Below, piece by piece: positions 22,142 to 30,559 of a DNA stretch of 64,000 nt. The DNA is from CAZCEC01 sp964497615 (lineage in GTDB: Bacteria; Chloroflexota; Anaerolineae; Anaerolineales; UBA6663), in assembly GCA_964497615.1 (NCBI GenBank), contig CAZCEC010000002.1, forward strand, positions 152,882 to 216,881, in the 5' to 3' direction. Below the pieces are notes generated by a model that saw only the letters and a list, made by a program, of their open reading frames with translations, was not told the origin of the DNA and made no database searches. The translations under genes were made by a program, and so were the position numbers. Position 1 is the first letter of the stretch; each line of letters begins with the position of its first letter.

Positions 22142-24664
22142 TCAGCGCCGCACCAGCGGCAGGTACACCACCTTATCCACCGCCTCGTCGAAGCCGATGT
22201 CGAAGCCGGGGCCGTCCGGGCGCGGGTCGCCGTCAAAGTCGGTGGCGATGGCAAAGTCGGCGCCGGCGTCAATCGCCGCCGAGCCGCGGCGCAGGTGGTA
22301 GTCGTCCGCGGCCGGGTTGATGAAGCGCGGGTCGCCGCTGGTGTCGTTGGTCCCGCCCGTCATCACCCCCACCTTGGGGCTGCTCACGCCAAAGAACAGG
22401 TTGTAGTCCGCGTACACACTGCCGGCGCTGAGGCGGCGGAGGCCCGTGCTGTAGGTGGCCACCAGGGTGTCGATGATCTGCACCGTGCCGCTGACCACGT
22501 CAATGGCGGCCCCGGCGCCCAGGGTGGGGCTGGCGATGGTGGTGTGCACCACGTTCACCGCGCCCCCGGCAGCCAGGTAGAGCGCCGCGCCCGCCGTGCC
22601 GGCGCTGTTGCGGGCGAACAAAGCATTTACCACCGAGCCGTCGCCCGACTGGTGGGCCACGCCGCCGCCCATGCCCGCCGCGCGGTTGCCCAGGAACTGC
22701 GTGGCGGTGACGGCCAGACCGCTGGCCGCGCGCAGGCCCCCGCCCAGACAGCCGGCCTCGGTGCAGGTGTTGCCGGCCAGCACGCTGCCGCTGAACGCGG
22801 CCGTGCCCGAGACCGAAGCGCCGCCGCCGCCGCCCAGGCTGGTGTTGTGGACGAATTCGGTGTTGGCCGCGCTCAGCGTGCCGGGGACGTCGAAGACGTC
22901 GGCCACCCACAGCCCGCCGCCCACGCAGCCCGCTTGATTGCAGCTGTTCCCCTGCAGCACGCTGTCATTCAGGACCGTATCCACGGACCGGATCGCGCCG
23001 CCGCCCGCCCCGGCCGTGTTGCTCAGGAAGTCCGAGCCCGCGACGTCCGCGTTGTCGAAGGAGTATAGGCCGCCGCCGGCCAGGGCGGCGTGGTTACCCT
23101 GAAACACCGCGTCGGTGAGATAGGCGCTGCTATCCGCGTAGGCCCCGCCGCCCGTGCCTTGGGCCGTGTTGCTGATGAAGGCCGTGCCGATCACGGTCAG
23201 GGCGAGATTGGACCAGGCCCCGCCGCCCGCGCACCCGGCGTTGAGGCAGGCATTGCCCTGATACACGCCGCCTTCGATCCAACTGGCATAGGCCAGCGAG
23301 CCGCCGCCGGAGCCTTTGGAGGTGTTGCTGAGGACGTGGCTGTCCTTGATGAACAGGGTGAACGCGTTAAGCCCGCCGCCGGTGCAGCCATCCGTCAGGC
23401 AGGCATTGTTCAGGAACAGGGTGTTGGTGAGCACGGCCCGCTCCATGCCCCCGGCCCCGCCGCCGCCGATCGCCGCCTGGTTTTCAATGAACTGGGTGCC
23501 CATCGCATCCAGGCGGCTGCCCCCCGCGCCGAAGTATATGCCCCCGCCATAGCCGCTGGGGCTGAGGTTGCCTTGGAACAGACCGCCGCTGAGGGTCGCC
23601 GACCCGCCGACGCGGACGCCGCCGCCGTAATCGGATGCGGTGTTGCTCATCACGACACTGTCGGTCATGGCCAACTGATTGGCGTAGAGTCCGCCGCCAG
23701 TGCCCGATGAGGCGTTCGCCTGGAACAGGACGCCCGTGAGAGTGGCATAGGCGGCTGAAGCGCCGCCGCCGCCAAAGATCGCCACATTGCCAGTGAAAAC
23801 CGAGCCGACCGCGGCGAGGGTGCCGCTGGTGTACAGCCCGCCGCCGATGCAGCCGGCCTGAGTGCAGGCATTCTGTTGGAACAGGCCGCCCGAGAGTGTG
23901 ACGGCCGTGTTCGCCATCAGGCCCCCGCCGTTCAGGCGGGCGGTATTCGTGTAGAACGTGGTCCCGGTGAGCGTGGCCGTGCTGGCATACAGCCCGCCGC
24001 CCTGGCAGCCGTCGACGGTGCAGGTGTTGGCCTCCAGGCGGCTGCCGAGGAGGGTGGCATCGACAAAGGTCGCCACGCCGCCGCCAAGGACCGCGGCCGT
24101 GTTGCTCTGCACCAGGCTGTTGATCAGGCGCACCGACTGGCCGAAGATGCCGCCGCCCACAAAGCTGGCCTGGTTGTTGATGACGCGGATGTTCTCCAGC
24201 CGCGGCTGCGCGCCGTTCACCAGCAGCAGGCCGCCGCCTGAGCCCAGGAAGCCCAATTCACTGCCGCCGGTGAACGTCAGCCCGGAGATGACAACGGAGC
24301 TGTTCACGACGGCGCCGGTGGCGGTGAGCACGCGCTGGTTGGGCAGCGCATGCAAGATGACGGTGGCGCTGTTGACCCCGGTCAGGCTGACGGCCTTGCT
24401 GAGGGTGACGCTGGTGAGGTACGTGTTGGGCTGGATGACGATGGTGTCGCCGGGGTCCGCGCCGTCAATGCAGGCCTGCAACGTGGTGTCGCACGGGTTG
24501 CTGCCGGGGTAGGTGCGGGTCTGCGCCGTGGCCGCCCAGGCGGGCCGCGCCGCCGCCGCCAGCAGCAGGGCCGCCGCCAACCCGCCCAACGCGACGGCCA
24601 GCGCGCAGCCGCCCAGCCGGCCCACCAAGTGAAATCTCCAGTCTTGATGCACCTGTCCAGACAT
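22142..24664 (-). CDS. Secreted right-handed beta-helix surface protein
   Basis: 840 residues. Sec signal peptide (LAAALLLAAAARPAWA, cleavage near residue 45), then NTYLTSVTLSKAVSLTGVNS at the start of a parallel beta-helix. Repeats of about 40-50 residues alternate the pattern NxACxxAGCxGGGL, where Cys pairs recur, with (N/G)xFxxNxAxxGGGxxA; about 15 turns are visible. The Cys pairs may form disulfide ladders. A choice-of-anchor-Q-like end (AAIDAGADFAIATDFDGDPR) precedes the C-terminal tail VVYLPLVRR. Probably surface-displayed adhesin or polysaccharide-binding protein; no catalytic residues can be named. Confidence 0.9.
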   Translation of the reverse strand: MSGQVHQDWRFHLVGRLGGCALAVALGGLAAALLLAAAARPAWAATAQTRTYPGSNPCDTTLQACIDGADPGDTIVIQPNTYLTSVTLSKAVSLTGVNSATVILHALPNQRVLTATGAVVNSSVVISGLTFTGGSELGFLGSGGGLLLVNGAQPRLENIRVINNQASFVGGGIFGQSVRLINSLVQSNTAAVLGGGVATFVDATLLGSRLEANTCTVDGCQGGGLYASTATLTGTTFYTNTARLNGGGLMANTAVTLSGGLFQQNACTQAGCIGGGLYTSGTLAAVGSVFTGNVAIFGGGGASAAYATLTGVLFQANASSGTGGGLYANQLAMTDSVVMSNTASDYGGGVRVGGSATLSGGLFQGNLSPSGYGGGIYFGAGGSRLDAMGTQFIENQAAIGGGGAGGMERAVLTNTLFLNNACLTDGCTGGGLNAFTLFIKDSHVLSNTSKGSGGGSLAYASWIEGGVYQGNACLNAGCAGGGAWSNLALTVIGTAFISNTAQGTGGGAYADSSAYLTDAVFQGNHAALAGGGLYSFDNADVAGSDFLSNTAGAGGGAIRSVDTVLNDSVLQGNSCNQAGCVGGGLWVADVFDVPGTLSAANTEFVHNTSLGGGGGASVSGTAAFSGSVLAGNTCTEAGCLGGGLRAASGLAVTATQFLGNRAAGMGGGVAHQSGDGSVVNALFARNSAGTAGAALYLAAGGAVNVVHTTIASPTLGAGAAIDVVSGTVQIIDTLVATYSTGLRRLSAGSVYADYNLFFGVSSPKVGVMTGGTNDTSGDPRFINPAADDYHLRRGSAAIDAGADFAIATDFDGDPRPDGPGFDIGFDEAVDKVVYLPLVRR

Positions 24665-24838
24665 ACGGCCGCCCTTCTGCCTGCACCGCGCTGAGGAGAA
24701 TGTTGTTAGGTGGAGATTCTATGCCAGGGGCTGGCATAGTCAATGGGAAAGGCGTCGCCGGCCGCTCACGGCAGCCGGCGGAAGGCAGGCGGCCGCAGGC
24801 GTTCGGGCCGCGCCCGCGCGCGAGGGAATTGACCCTCG

Positions 24839-24847
24839 TGCTATACT
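24839..24847 (+). promoter_or_regulatory. Candidate extended -10 promoter of the acetyltransferase gene
   Basis: TGCTATACT (24839-24847) fits an extended -10 element (TGnTATAAT, 5 of 6 in the hexamer) about 60 nt upstream of the ATG at 24907. No -35 at proper spacing is seen. Confidence 0.4.
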
Positions 24848-24906
24848 CCCGGCACACGCCCCGCTGTACTCAGCGGCCCACACACCCACACGCCCGGACT
24901 GCCGTT

Positions 24907-25704
24907 ATGCCCCTCAACCCTGCCGAACTGCTGCCCGCCTACGACCTGGAGACCCGCATCAACCTGGAATATCCGGGGATGCGGCGCGACGTGCTGCGCG
25001 GGCCGGATGGCGCGCCCAAGCTGGTGCGCTTTGTGCGGCCCGCGCCCGAGCGCAGCTTTGTCAACTATCACCACCTGGACGCGGCGGAGATAGACGCCGC
25101 CATTGAAGCCGAGATGGCCTTCATCGGCGAGAACCAGTTGAGCTACGAGTGGAAGGTGCACGCCCACGACGCGCCGCCGGGGCTGGGCGAGCGGCTGCTG
25201 GCGCATGGGTGGACCGCCCAGGACCCGGACGCGGTGATGGTGCTGGACCTGAACGCCGCGCCCGCCGCCCTGCTGAAGCCGGTGACGGCGGATGTGCGCG
25301 CCATCACCACCCGCGACGGGCTGGGCGACGTGATCCAGGTGATGACGGCGGTGTGGGGCGGCAACTTCGACTGGATTACGCGCCGGCTGGGCGGCCACCT
25401 GGAGATCCCCGGCTACCTGAACGTGTACGTGGCCTACGCCGAGGGCGCGCCGGCCTGCGCGGCCTGGGTGTACTTCCTGCCGGGCAGCCAGTTCGCCAGC
25501 CTGTGGGGCGGCTCCACCGTGGCGCACCTGCGCGGGCAGGGGCTGTACACGGCGGTGTTGGCGGCGCGGGTGCAGGCGGCGCAGGCGCGCGGCTACCGCT
25601 ACTTGACCATCGACGCGGGCGATATGAGCGGGCCGATTGTGGCGCGGCACGGCTTCGAGGCCCTGACCACAGCCGTATCCTACAACTGGCCGCCGGAGGC
25701 TTGA
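24907..25704 (+). CDS. GNAT-family N-acetyltransferase
   Basis: 265 residues from the ATG at 24907. The C-terminal half holds the GNAT core: ACAAWVYFLPGSQFASLWGG (beta4), then VAHLRGQGLYTAVLAARVQA, the acetyl-CoA pyrophosphate-binding loop in the R/Q-x-x-G-x-G/A position, then GYRYLTIDAGDMSGPIVARH and GFE. The N-terminal half is a second, GNAT-like or linker region. Acceptor substrate unknown. The stop overlaps the next ATG by 1 nt. Confidence 0.88.
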   Translation: MPLNPAELLPAYDLETRINLEYPGMRRDVLRGPDGAPKLVRFVRPAPERSFVNYHHLDAAEIDAAIEAEMAFIGENQLSYEWKVHAHDAPPGLGERLLAHGWTAQDPDAVMVLDLNAAPAALLKPVTADVRAITTRDGLGDVIQVMTAVWGGNFDWITRRLGGHLEIPGYLNVYVAYAEGAPACAAWVYFLPGSQFASLWGGSTVAHLRGQGLYTAVLAARVQAAQARGYRYLTIDAGDMSGPIVARHGFEALTTAVSYNWPPEA

Positions 25705-26219
25705 TGGGCAGCTTGCCGGAGGCTGGACTGACGGTACTCGTGACAGGCGGCATCGGGCTGACTTTTGCGCTGGTGGCGGCGATCCTGATCGGCATTGGCT
25801 GGATCAATCACCGCCGCGCCCAGGCCAGCCAGCAGTGGCCGATGGTGCTGGGCCGCGTGACCGGGGCGCGGGTGGAGGCCAACCCGAGCGACGATGGCGG
25901 CCCCACCTACAGCCCCACCATCCGCTATGCCTACGACGTCGGCGGCCGCATGTACACCAACGCCCGGCTGGCGTTTGGGGGCGTGACCAACGACAGCAAC
26001 CCGGCGGTGGCCCAGCGGGCGGTGGCGCGCTATCCGGCCGGGGCCATTGTCCAGGTGTATTACAACCCGGCCAACCCGCAGGACGCGGTGCTGGAGCGGC
26101 GCGCGGGCATCAGCCGGTTCATGTTTGGGTTGGGCGGGGTGTTCCTGGTGCTGGGGTGCTGTCTGCCCGTGGCGGCTGGGGGGGTGGTGGCGGCGGGCCT
26201 GTTGATGCAGCCCAGGTGA
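25704..26219 (+). CDS. DUF3592 membrane protein
   Basis: 171 residues. One TM helix at about 10-35 (LTFALVAAILIGIGWINHRR), then a soluble DUF3592-type domain: WPMVLGRVTGARVEANPSDD, YSPTIRYAYDVGGRMYTNAR, VQVYYNPANPQDAVLE, and a final TM region (GLGGVFLVLGCCLPVAAGGV). The pattern W-x-G-x-V and V-x-Y-x-P-x-x-P is diagnostic. Function unknown. The ATG overlaps the acetyltransferase stop (TGATG), so the two are coupled. Confidence 0.9.
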   Translation: MGSLPEAGLTVLVTGGIGLTFALVAAILIGIGWINHRRAQASQQWPMVLGRVTGARVEANPSDDGGPTYSPTIRYAYDVGGRMYTNARLAFGGVTNDSNPAVAQRAVARYPAGAIVQVYYNPANPQDAVLERRAGISRFMFGLGGVFLVLGCCLPVAAGGVVAAGLLMQPR

Positions 26220-26411
26220 CGGGCGGTCCAGGGCAAGCGCGCCTTGGCGCAGTGGGCGGGGGTATCCCGCCGAACCGTTGACGGCCTGGCCCGGCCGGCG
26301 GGATAGCGCGATTCGGCACTGGTGGTAGAATACGGGCTTGGAGTCCTGGCGGCCTGCGGCGGGGCGGCCCCAGGAGTTACTTGTTGCCCGGAGGCATGCT
26401 GGCGTCTCGAC

Positions 26412-26999
26412 ATGGATAAACCGACCCTGATTCGCACCCTGCAAACTGAGCGCGAGGGCTATGAGGCCTTGCTGGCCGCCATCGGCCCGGAGCGCATGAC
26501 CCAGCCCGGCGTGGACGGCGACTATTCCGTTAAGGATGTGGCCGCGCACCTGCTGATGTATGAGCGCTGGCTGGCGGACTGGCTGGCGGCGGCGCAGCGC
26601 GGGCAGTTCCCTTTACCTTCGGCCATGGAAGAGCCGGATGTGGACTTCCGCAATGGGCTGTTCTACACGCTCAACCAGGACCGGGCGCTGGACGATGTGC
26701 TGGCCGAGAGCCGCGCCGTGCACCAGCGCCTGCTGGACCTGATCGCGGCGGTGCCCGAAGCCGACCTGGACAACCCGGCGCGCACCGATTGGTGCGTGGT
26801 GCCGTATTGGAAGGCCAGCCGCCCCCTGTGGCAGGCCCTGCTCAACGACACGGTGGAGCACTATCAGCAGCACCGCCCGGCGCTGGAGGCGTGGTGGCGG
26901 GCCGGCCAGCCCCAGGCCAGCCCCAAGCCCCGGCCGGCGTGGGCCCCGCGGCTGCCGCGCCTGGCGCGCGCCCCCAAGACCAGCGACTCAGGCGACTAG
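26412..26999 (+). CDS. ClbS/DfsB (DUF1706) family four-helix protein
   Basis: 195 residues from the ATG at 26412: MDKPTLIRTLQTEREGYEAL, then GVDGDYSVKDVAAHLLMYER, the conserved W/Y-S-x-K-D-x-x-A-H-x-x-x-(Y/W)-E segment of ClbS-like DinB-superfamily proteins, and later DTVEHYQQHRPALEAWW. The family includes the colibactin self-protection hydrolase ClbS, but most members have no known role. A basic Pro/Arg-rich tail of about 30 residues follows the domain. Preceded by a 190-bp spacer with a possible -10 TAGAAT. Confidence 0.85.
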   Translation: MDKPTLIRTLQTEREGYEALLAAIGPERMTQPGVDGDYSVKDVAAHLLMYERWLADWLAAAQRGQFPLPSAMEEPDVDFRNGLFYTLNQDRALDDVLAESRAVHQRLLDLIAAVPEADLDNPARTDWCVVPYWKASRPLWQALLNDTVEHYQQHRPALEAWWRAGQPQASPKPRPAWAPRLPRLARAPKTSDSGD

Positions 27000-27056
27000 C
27001 TCACGCTTCGCTCAGTTCGCCAATATCGGATCTGGTCCGCGCTGAACCTGCGGCAG

Positions 27057-27695
27057 CTACCACGCAACGGGGCGGTGAAAGACGCCGGTTTCATCCTGCA
27101 ACACGGGTGGAAACTGGCAGTCCCGGATCAGGCCGGCCCGCAAACGCTTGACGGCGGTGGCATGCTGCACGAGCGTCCAACTTGTCTTATGCCGATGCGG
27201 GTTGACGACTGTGACCGGCAGCCCCAGTTCCTGCGTCACAATCCGGATAGGTTCGGCCAGGTCTGAGTCGTTGCTCACCAGGACGGCGTGCTCAAATACG
27301 CCTCGATGTACGCCTCGATGAGCGTCATTGACCAAGTGGGCGGCGATGTTGACATCGGAGCCTTTTTCTTCGGTCTTTAGGACAGTGGCGAACTTCGGCT
27401 GATGGGGTGGGCTGCCAGCCAGGACCATGGGGACGGCATGGGATTGGAAACTGCCCAGGATGATCTGCAAGCTCGGCAAGGTCTTGAGCGCGCGCAAGTA
27501 CATGAGTTGCCGATTGGGCTTGTCGGGATCGTTTGGGCGGGCAGACACAATGGCCGTGAAGTACTTGATGGAAACAACTGTGTCGTTGGGGAACAGCCTT
27601 TGAGCCATGTCGAGCAAGTTCAGCCACTTGTCGGACGTGCCCTTGACGGCCCCGTAGTAGAGATTGAAACCATCGACGAAGACTGACGTGCGCAT
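27057..27695 (-). CDS. NYN-domain (PIN-like, LabA/DUF88) RNase
   Basis: 212 residues from the ATG at 27695: MRTSVFVDGFNLYYGAVKGT with the first catalytic Asp, then EEKGSDVNIAAHLVNDA with the second acidic cluster, then AVLVSNDSDLAEPIRIV with the third acidic pair. All NYN acidic positions are present, so it should be an active metal-dependent RNase. A longer frame upstream begins inside the leader hairpin and is rejected. It has a strong promoter (27782-27810) and a perfect hairpin in its leader (27720-27745). Its GC content is lower than its neighbours'. Confidence 0.92.
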   Translation of the reverse strand: MRTSVFVDGFNLYYGAVKGTSDKWLNLLDMAQRLFPNDTVVSIKYFTAIVSARPNDPDKPNRQLMYLRALKTLPSLQIILGSFQSHAVPMVLAGSPPHQPKFATVLKTEEKGSDVNIAAHLVNDAHRGVHRGVFEHAVLVSNDSDLAEPIRIVTQELGLPVTVVNPHRHKTSWTLVQHATAVKRLRAGLIRDCQFPPVLQDETGVFHRPVAW

Positions 27696-27719
27696 CGGTG
27701 TGGCCCCTGAATAAATGCA

Positions 27720-27745
27720 GAGACCGTATCTTTCGATACGGTCTC
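27720..27745 (-). promoter_or_regulatory. Perfect leader hairpin with GAAA tetraloop upstream of the NYN RNase gene
   Basis: In the minus-strand transcript an 11-bp perfect stem GAGACCGTATC (arms 27720-27730 and 27735-27745) closes on a GAAA loop (GNRA class). It lies 25 nt upstream of the start codon and is not followed by a T-run, so it is not a terminator. It might be an autoregulatory cleavage or binding site (inference). Confidence 0.6.
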
Positions 27746-27781
27746 GCGCCCCGGCGCCGAAGCGCCAGGGGGGATACACTT

Positions 27782-27810
27782 AATATAGCCGAGACGGCGC
27801 GGGGTGTCAA
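27782..27810 (-). promoter_or_regulatory. Strong sigma70-type promoter of the NYN RNase gene
   Basis: On the minus strand -35 TTGACA (27805-27810, 6 of 6) and -10 TATATT (27782-27787, 5 of 6) are 17 bp apart. The start would be near 27775, giving a leader of about 80 nt that contains the GAAA hairpin. The -35 overlaps the stop of the esterase gene. Confidence 0.78.
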
Positions 27811-28898
27811 TCGAACACGGGCCGCGCTTCATGTGGATTCGGACCATACAAGTTCAGTAGCCCCCGCCACAACACATTCCGCCAGGAAGGATAGTTGTGG
27901 CCGCTGCTTTGCTCGTGGTAGGCCACGGCGTAGCCGCGCGCCCGGAGCCGGGCGGCCATGCGGCGGTTGGGAGCTAGAAACCACTCGTGTAAGCCGCAAT
28001 CCAGCCACAGCCGCAGGGGCGGCGGCGGCAGGAGGTCGATCAGGTCTTCGATCACCGAGCGGTGGTAGAGCCGGTGGTCGGGGTGGTCGGCCCCAAAGGC
28101 GCCCGACTCGCACAGCACGTTGGTGAAGACCTCCGGCGCGCGCAGGGCGGCGTAGAGCGACATCAGCCCGCCCATCGAGGCACCCATGATGCCCCAGCCG
28201 CCAGCGTCAGGCTCGCTGAGCGGCAAATGCGCCCGCGCCAGCGGCAGCACGCAGTCCAGCAGGAAGGCGAGATTGGCGTCGCTGCACGCATACTCCAACA
28301 GCCGGGCCGCTCCCCCGTTGGCCACCAGCGCCAGCGCGATGGGCCGGATGCGTCCCTGCGCGATCAGGTTGTCCACGATGACGGGCAGCCGCGCCTTGGT
28401 GAGATAGTTCTGCCCATCCAGCACCACCACCAGGGGGCACGGGCCGGGCGCGGGTGGGCGGTATAGATAGACCGTGCGCTCCGCGCCGGTGATGTAGCCG
28501 TGCGTGGACACCGCGTGTTCGCTTACCTGGCCCACGGGCGCGCCCGGCTGCGGCTGGGCCAGGGGCGTGTCGGCCCAGTCGGGCATCCAGAAGAAGTTGT
28601 TGGTGCCGGCCAGGCCGTTATCGGCGGAGCGGGGGTTGAGGGGATCGAGGCTTTGGCCCTCGTCGAGCACGAAGCCATATTCGAGATAGGCGTCGCGGGG
28701 AAAGGTGAGGCTGGCCGCCCACACGCTGGGCCCGGCGGGCTGCATGGCGATGGGCGCGCCGTTGTGCCAGTGGGTGAAGTCGCCCACGATGCTCGGAGCG
28801 CGCTCGCCCTGCCACACAAACGTAGCGGTGGCGCCCTCGATGAGCGGCGTGCCGGATTGAACGGCGCGGGCGAGCAGGTCGTTGGCGGGGGGCGGCAT
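27807..28898 (-). CDS. Enterochelin-esterase-like (Fes/esterase D) hydrolase with N-terminal E-set domain
   Basis: 363 residues. An N-terminal CBM48/E-set-like domain (about 20-115: ATFVWQGERAPSIVGDFTHW, LEYGFVLDEGQSLDPLNPR), then an esterase-D-type alpha/beta hydrolase. The nucleophile elbow is GASMGG (Ser about 255), the acid is probably in DCGLHEW, and the His is in SGHNYPSW. This layout is that of Fes-like siderophore esterases, but relatives also act on other esters. No signal peptide. No siderophore genes are seen nearby, so the substrate remains open. Confidence 0.9.
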   Translation of the reverse strand: MPPPANDLLARAVQSGTPLIEGATATFVWQGERAPSIVGDFTHWHNGAPIAMQPAGPSVWAASLTFPRDAYLEYGFVLDEGQSLDPLNPRSADNGLAGTNNFFWMPDWADTPLAQPQPGAPVGQVSEHAVSTHGYITGAERTVYLYRPPAPGPCPLVVVLDGQNYLTKARLPVIVDNLIAQGRIRPIALALVANGGAARLLEYACSDANLAFLLDCVLPLARAHLPLSEPDAGGWGIMGASMGGLMSLYAALRAPEVFTNVLCESGAFGADHPDHRLYHRSVIEDLIDLLPPPPLRLWLDCGLHEWFLAPNRRMAARLRARGYAVAYHEQSSGHNYPSWRNVLWRGLLNLYGPNPHEARPVFD

Positions 28899-29022
28899 GG
28901 GCGTTGGTCTCCGGGTCAGATGCTTGGCGGCGGGCCGTCAGCCGGGGCAGCGGCTGGGACCGATACAATAGAAGCAGTATTCTAAACCGGAAGCGGGGCA
29001 TTGCCAGCCCCAGGAGGACAGC

Positions 29023-29148
29023 ATGCACATCCTGCATCTCATCGAGCGGCGGTTCGGGGCGCGGGCGGGCGGCGTGACGGCGGCGCTGCTCGTTTTGTCG
29101 CTGAGCGGTCTGGGGTTGGGGCTGGGCCTGCTGTTGTTCAGCCGCTAA
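29023..29148 (+). CDS. Small single-TM membrane protein (41 residues)
   Basis: MHILHLIERRFGARAGGVTA is followed by a 20-residue hydrophobic helix ending LLLFSR. AGGAGG lies 6 nt before the ATG, a near-ideal Shine-Dalgarno sequence, and the peptide has the charged-then-hydrophobic layout of real small membrane proteins. No family is recognised. It sits between the esterase gene (divergent) and the lipoprotein at 29396. Confidence 0.6.
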   Translation: MHILHLIERRFGARAGGVTAALLVLSLSGLGLGLGLLLFSR

Positions 29149-29178
29149 CCGCCGGCCGCGGCGCGACCGGCCTTCCGT

Positions 29179-29234
29179 TTCGCCCGAACCGTTCTCCAGG
29201 TTCGCCCGAACCGTTCTCCAGGTTCGCCCGAACC
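29179..29234. repeat. Direct repeat, 22-bp period, about 2.5 copies
   Basis: Units at 29179-29200 and 29201-29222 are identical, and a third partial copy covers 29223-29234. Each contains the palindrome GGTTCGCCCGAACC at the junction, so the array can form small hairpins. It is in the spacer upstream of the lipoprotein gene. Confidence 0.75.
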
Positions 29235-29395
29235 TTTGGGCGGGTCCACGAGTTAATTAACGGCGGCCCCGCACGGGCCGCCGCGCACCACCACCCACCA
29301 CGGAGGCGAGGACGCACATGCTGAGGACTATGGGGCGGGCTTTGCGCTGCCTGCTGCCCGGCGGCGCGCGGCAGCGCGCACGGGGAGCGGGCGCG

Positions 29396-30451
29396 ATGAT
29401 AGTTGGTCCCGCCCACCTGGCGGTGCTCCTGGCGCTGGCGTTATACGCCTGCGGCCCGGTGCCGGGATCACGCCCGACGGCCACCTTCGGGTATGCCCGC
29501 AGCCCCACGCCCGATTTGACGCGCACCCCGGCCACGCTTTCACCGCAGGCGACGGTCACGGAGCCCGCCTATCCGCCGCCCGCGACGGCCGGCGCGACGG
29601 ACACGCCCGGCGCCTACGTGCCCCCGCCGGATACCGCGACGGCCAGCCTGACCCCGCGCGAGTCGCACACCCCGCGCCCCAGCCCCGCCCCCACCCAGTC
29701 GCCCACCGCCACGCCCGATCTCTCGCCCACGCCCGACCCGCACATTCTGTCGGTGGCCGAGGTGCCTTGCGAACCGGCGGGCGGGTTCATGCGCTGCACC
29801 GACCCGGTGCTGGGCCTGACCTTTGAACAGCCCGCCGCCTGGGGGCCGATCACCGCCACGCTGCGCGAGAGCTTTGCGGGCGCGGGGCTGGCGTATGAGT
29901 ACCAGTATGCGGACATGCCGGGGATCATCCAGGCGGGCGGGCGCAGCGCCGACTTCACCGAGGGCCGCGGCGCCACGCTCACCGATTTTTCCGGCAGCGG
30001 CACGCTGGGGTTCAACGACAAGTCGCCGGAAGAGTGGTGCGAGGGGTTAGGCGGGACGCCGGTGTTGTGCAGCGTCGTTCAGCCCAACGTGGTGCTGGAC
30101 CTGCGCTTTCCCGAAGCCGAGTACTTGTGCCTGGACTCCGGCCAATACTTCTTCACCAGCCCGCTGGCCTTTGTGTGGGTGCTGCTGCCGGACCATCCGC
30201 AGATCAACGGCTTCGTGTTCGTCGCGCCGTTCCTGTCGGACGAAGCTGCCGACGATCTGCTCGACCTGCGCCGCGACATCCTGGGCTGGGACGGGAGCGC
30301 GACGCATACGGCCTGCGGCCCGGAGCAGCAGGCCGAGTTCGATGAGGCGATTACCGCCTTCATCGCGACGCTCGACGGCGGCCAGGCGGACCCGGATACG
30401 CTGGCCAACGTGGCCGCGCTGCGCCACCTGGCCGAGTCCATCACCGAGTAG
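29396..30451 (+). CDS. Predicted lipoprotein with Thr/Pro-rich stalk
   Basis: 351 residues from the ATG at 29396: MIVGPAHLAVLLALALYACG is a lipoprotein signal with lipobox (L-Y-A-C), and GGGGAG lies 8 nt upstream. An in-frame ATG at 29318 would add 26 basic residues and is possible. After the Cys comes a stalk of about 90 residues rich in Thr, Pro, Ser, then a globular domain (EVPCEPAGGFMRCTDPVLGL onward) with six or more Cys, perhaps disulfide-bonded. No known domain is recognised. Probably exposed on the cell surface. Confidence 0.8.
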   Translation: MIVGPAHLAVLLALALYACGPVPGSRPTATFGYARSPTPDLTRTPATLSPQATVTEPAYPPPATAGATDTPGAYVPPPDTATASLTPRESHTPRPSPAPTQSPTATPDLSPTPDPHILSVAEVPCEPAGGFMRCTDPVLGLTFEQPAAWGPITATLRESFAGAGLAYEYQYADMPGIIQAGGRSADFTEGRGATLTDFSGSGTLGFNDKSPEEWCEGLGGTPVLCSVVQPNVVLDLRFPEAEYLCLDSGQYFFTSPLAFVWVLLPDHPQINGFVFVAPFLSDEAADDLLDLRRDILGWDGSATHTACGPEQQAEFDEAITAFIATLDGGQADPDTLANVAALRHLAESITE

Positions 30452-30504
30452 TACTCTTTTCCTATCCCCCTTTGGTTAGAAAAGCGTAAACTTGCTCTAG
30501 CCCC

Positions 30505-30510
30505 TATAAT
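30505..30510 (+). promoter_or_regulatory. Candidate -10 box of the HD-GYP protein gene
   Basis: TATAAT (6 of 6) lies 50 nt before the ATG at 30560. No clear -35 is found at 16-18 bp. Confidence 0.4.
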
Positions 30511-30559
30511 TCCGGCGCACACAGGCGTCCGCCGGGAAATTGCGCGCGTTGCCAATCGC

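Noticed and set aside
27696..27779. Longer N-terminus for the NYN RNase
   Set aside because: It would translate through the perfect leader hairpin with no ribosome-binding site, whereas MRTSVFVDGFN at 27695 is the family start.
29179..29234. GGTTCG text resembling a tRNA T-arm
   Set aside because: It repeats in tandem with no acceptor or anticodon stems around it.
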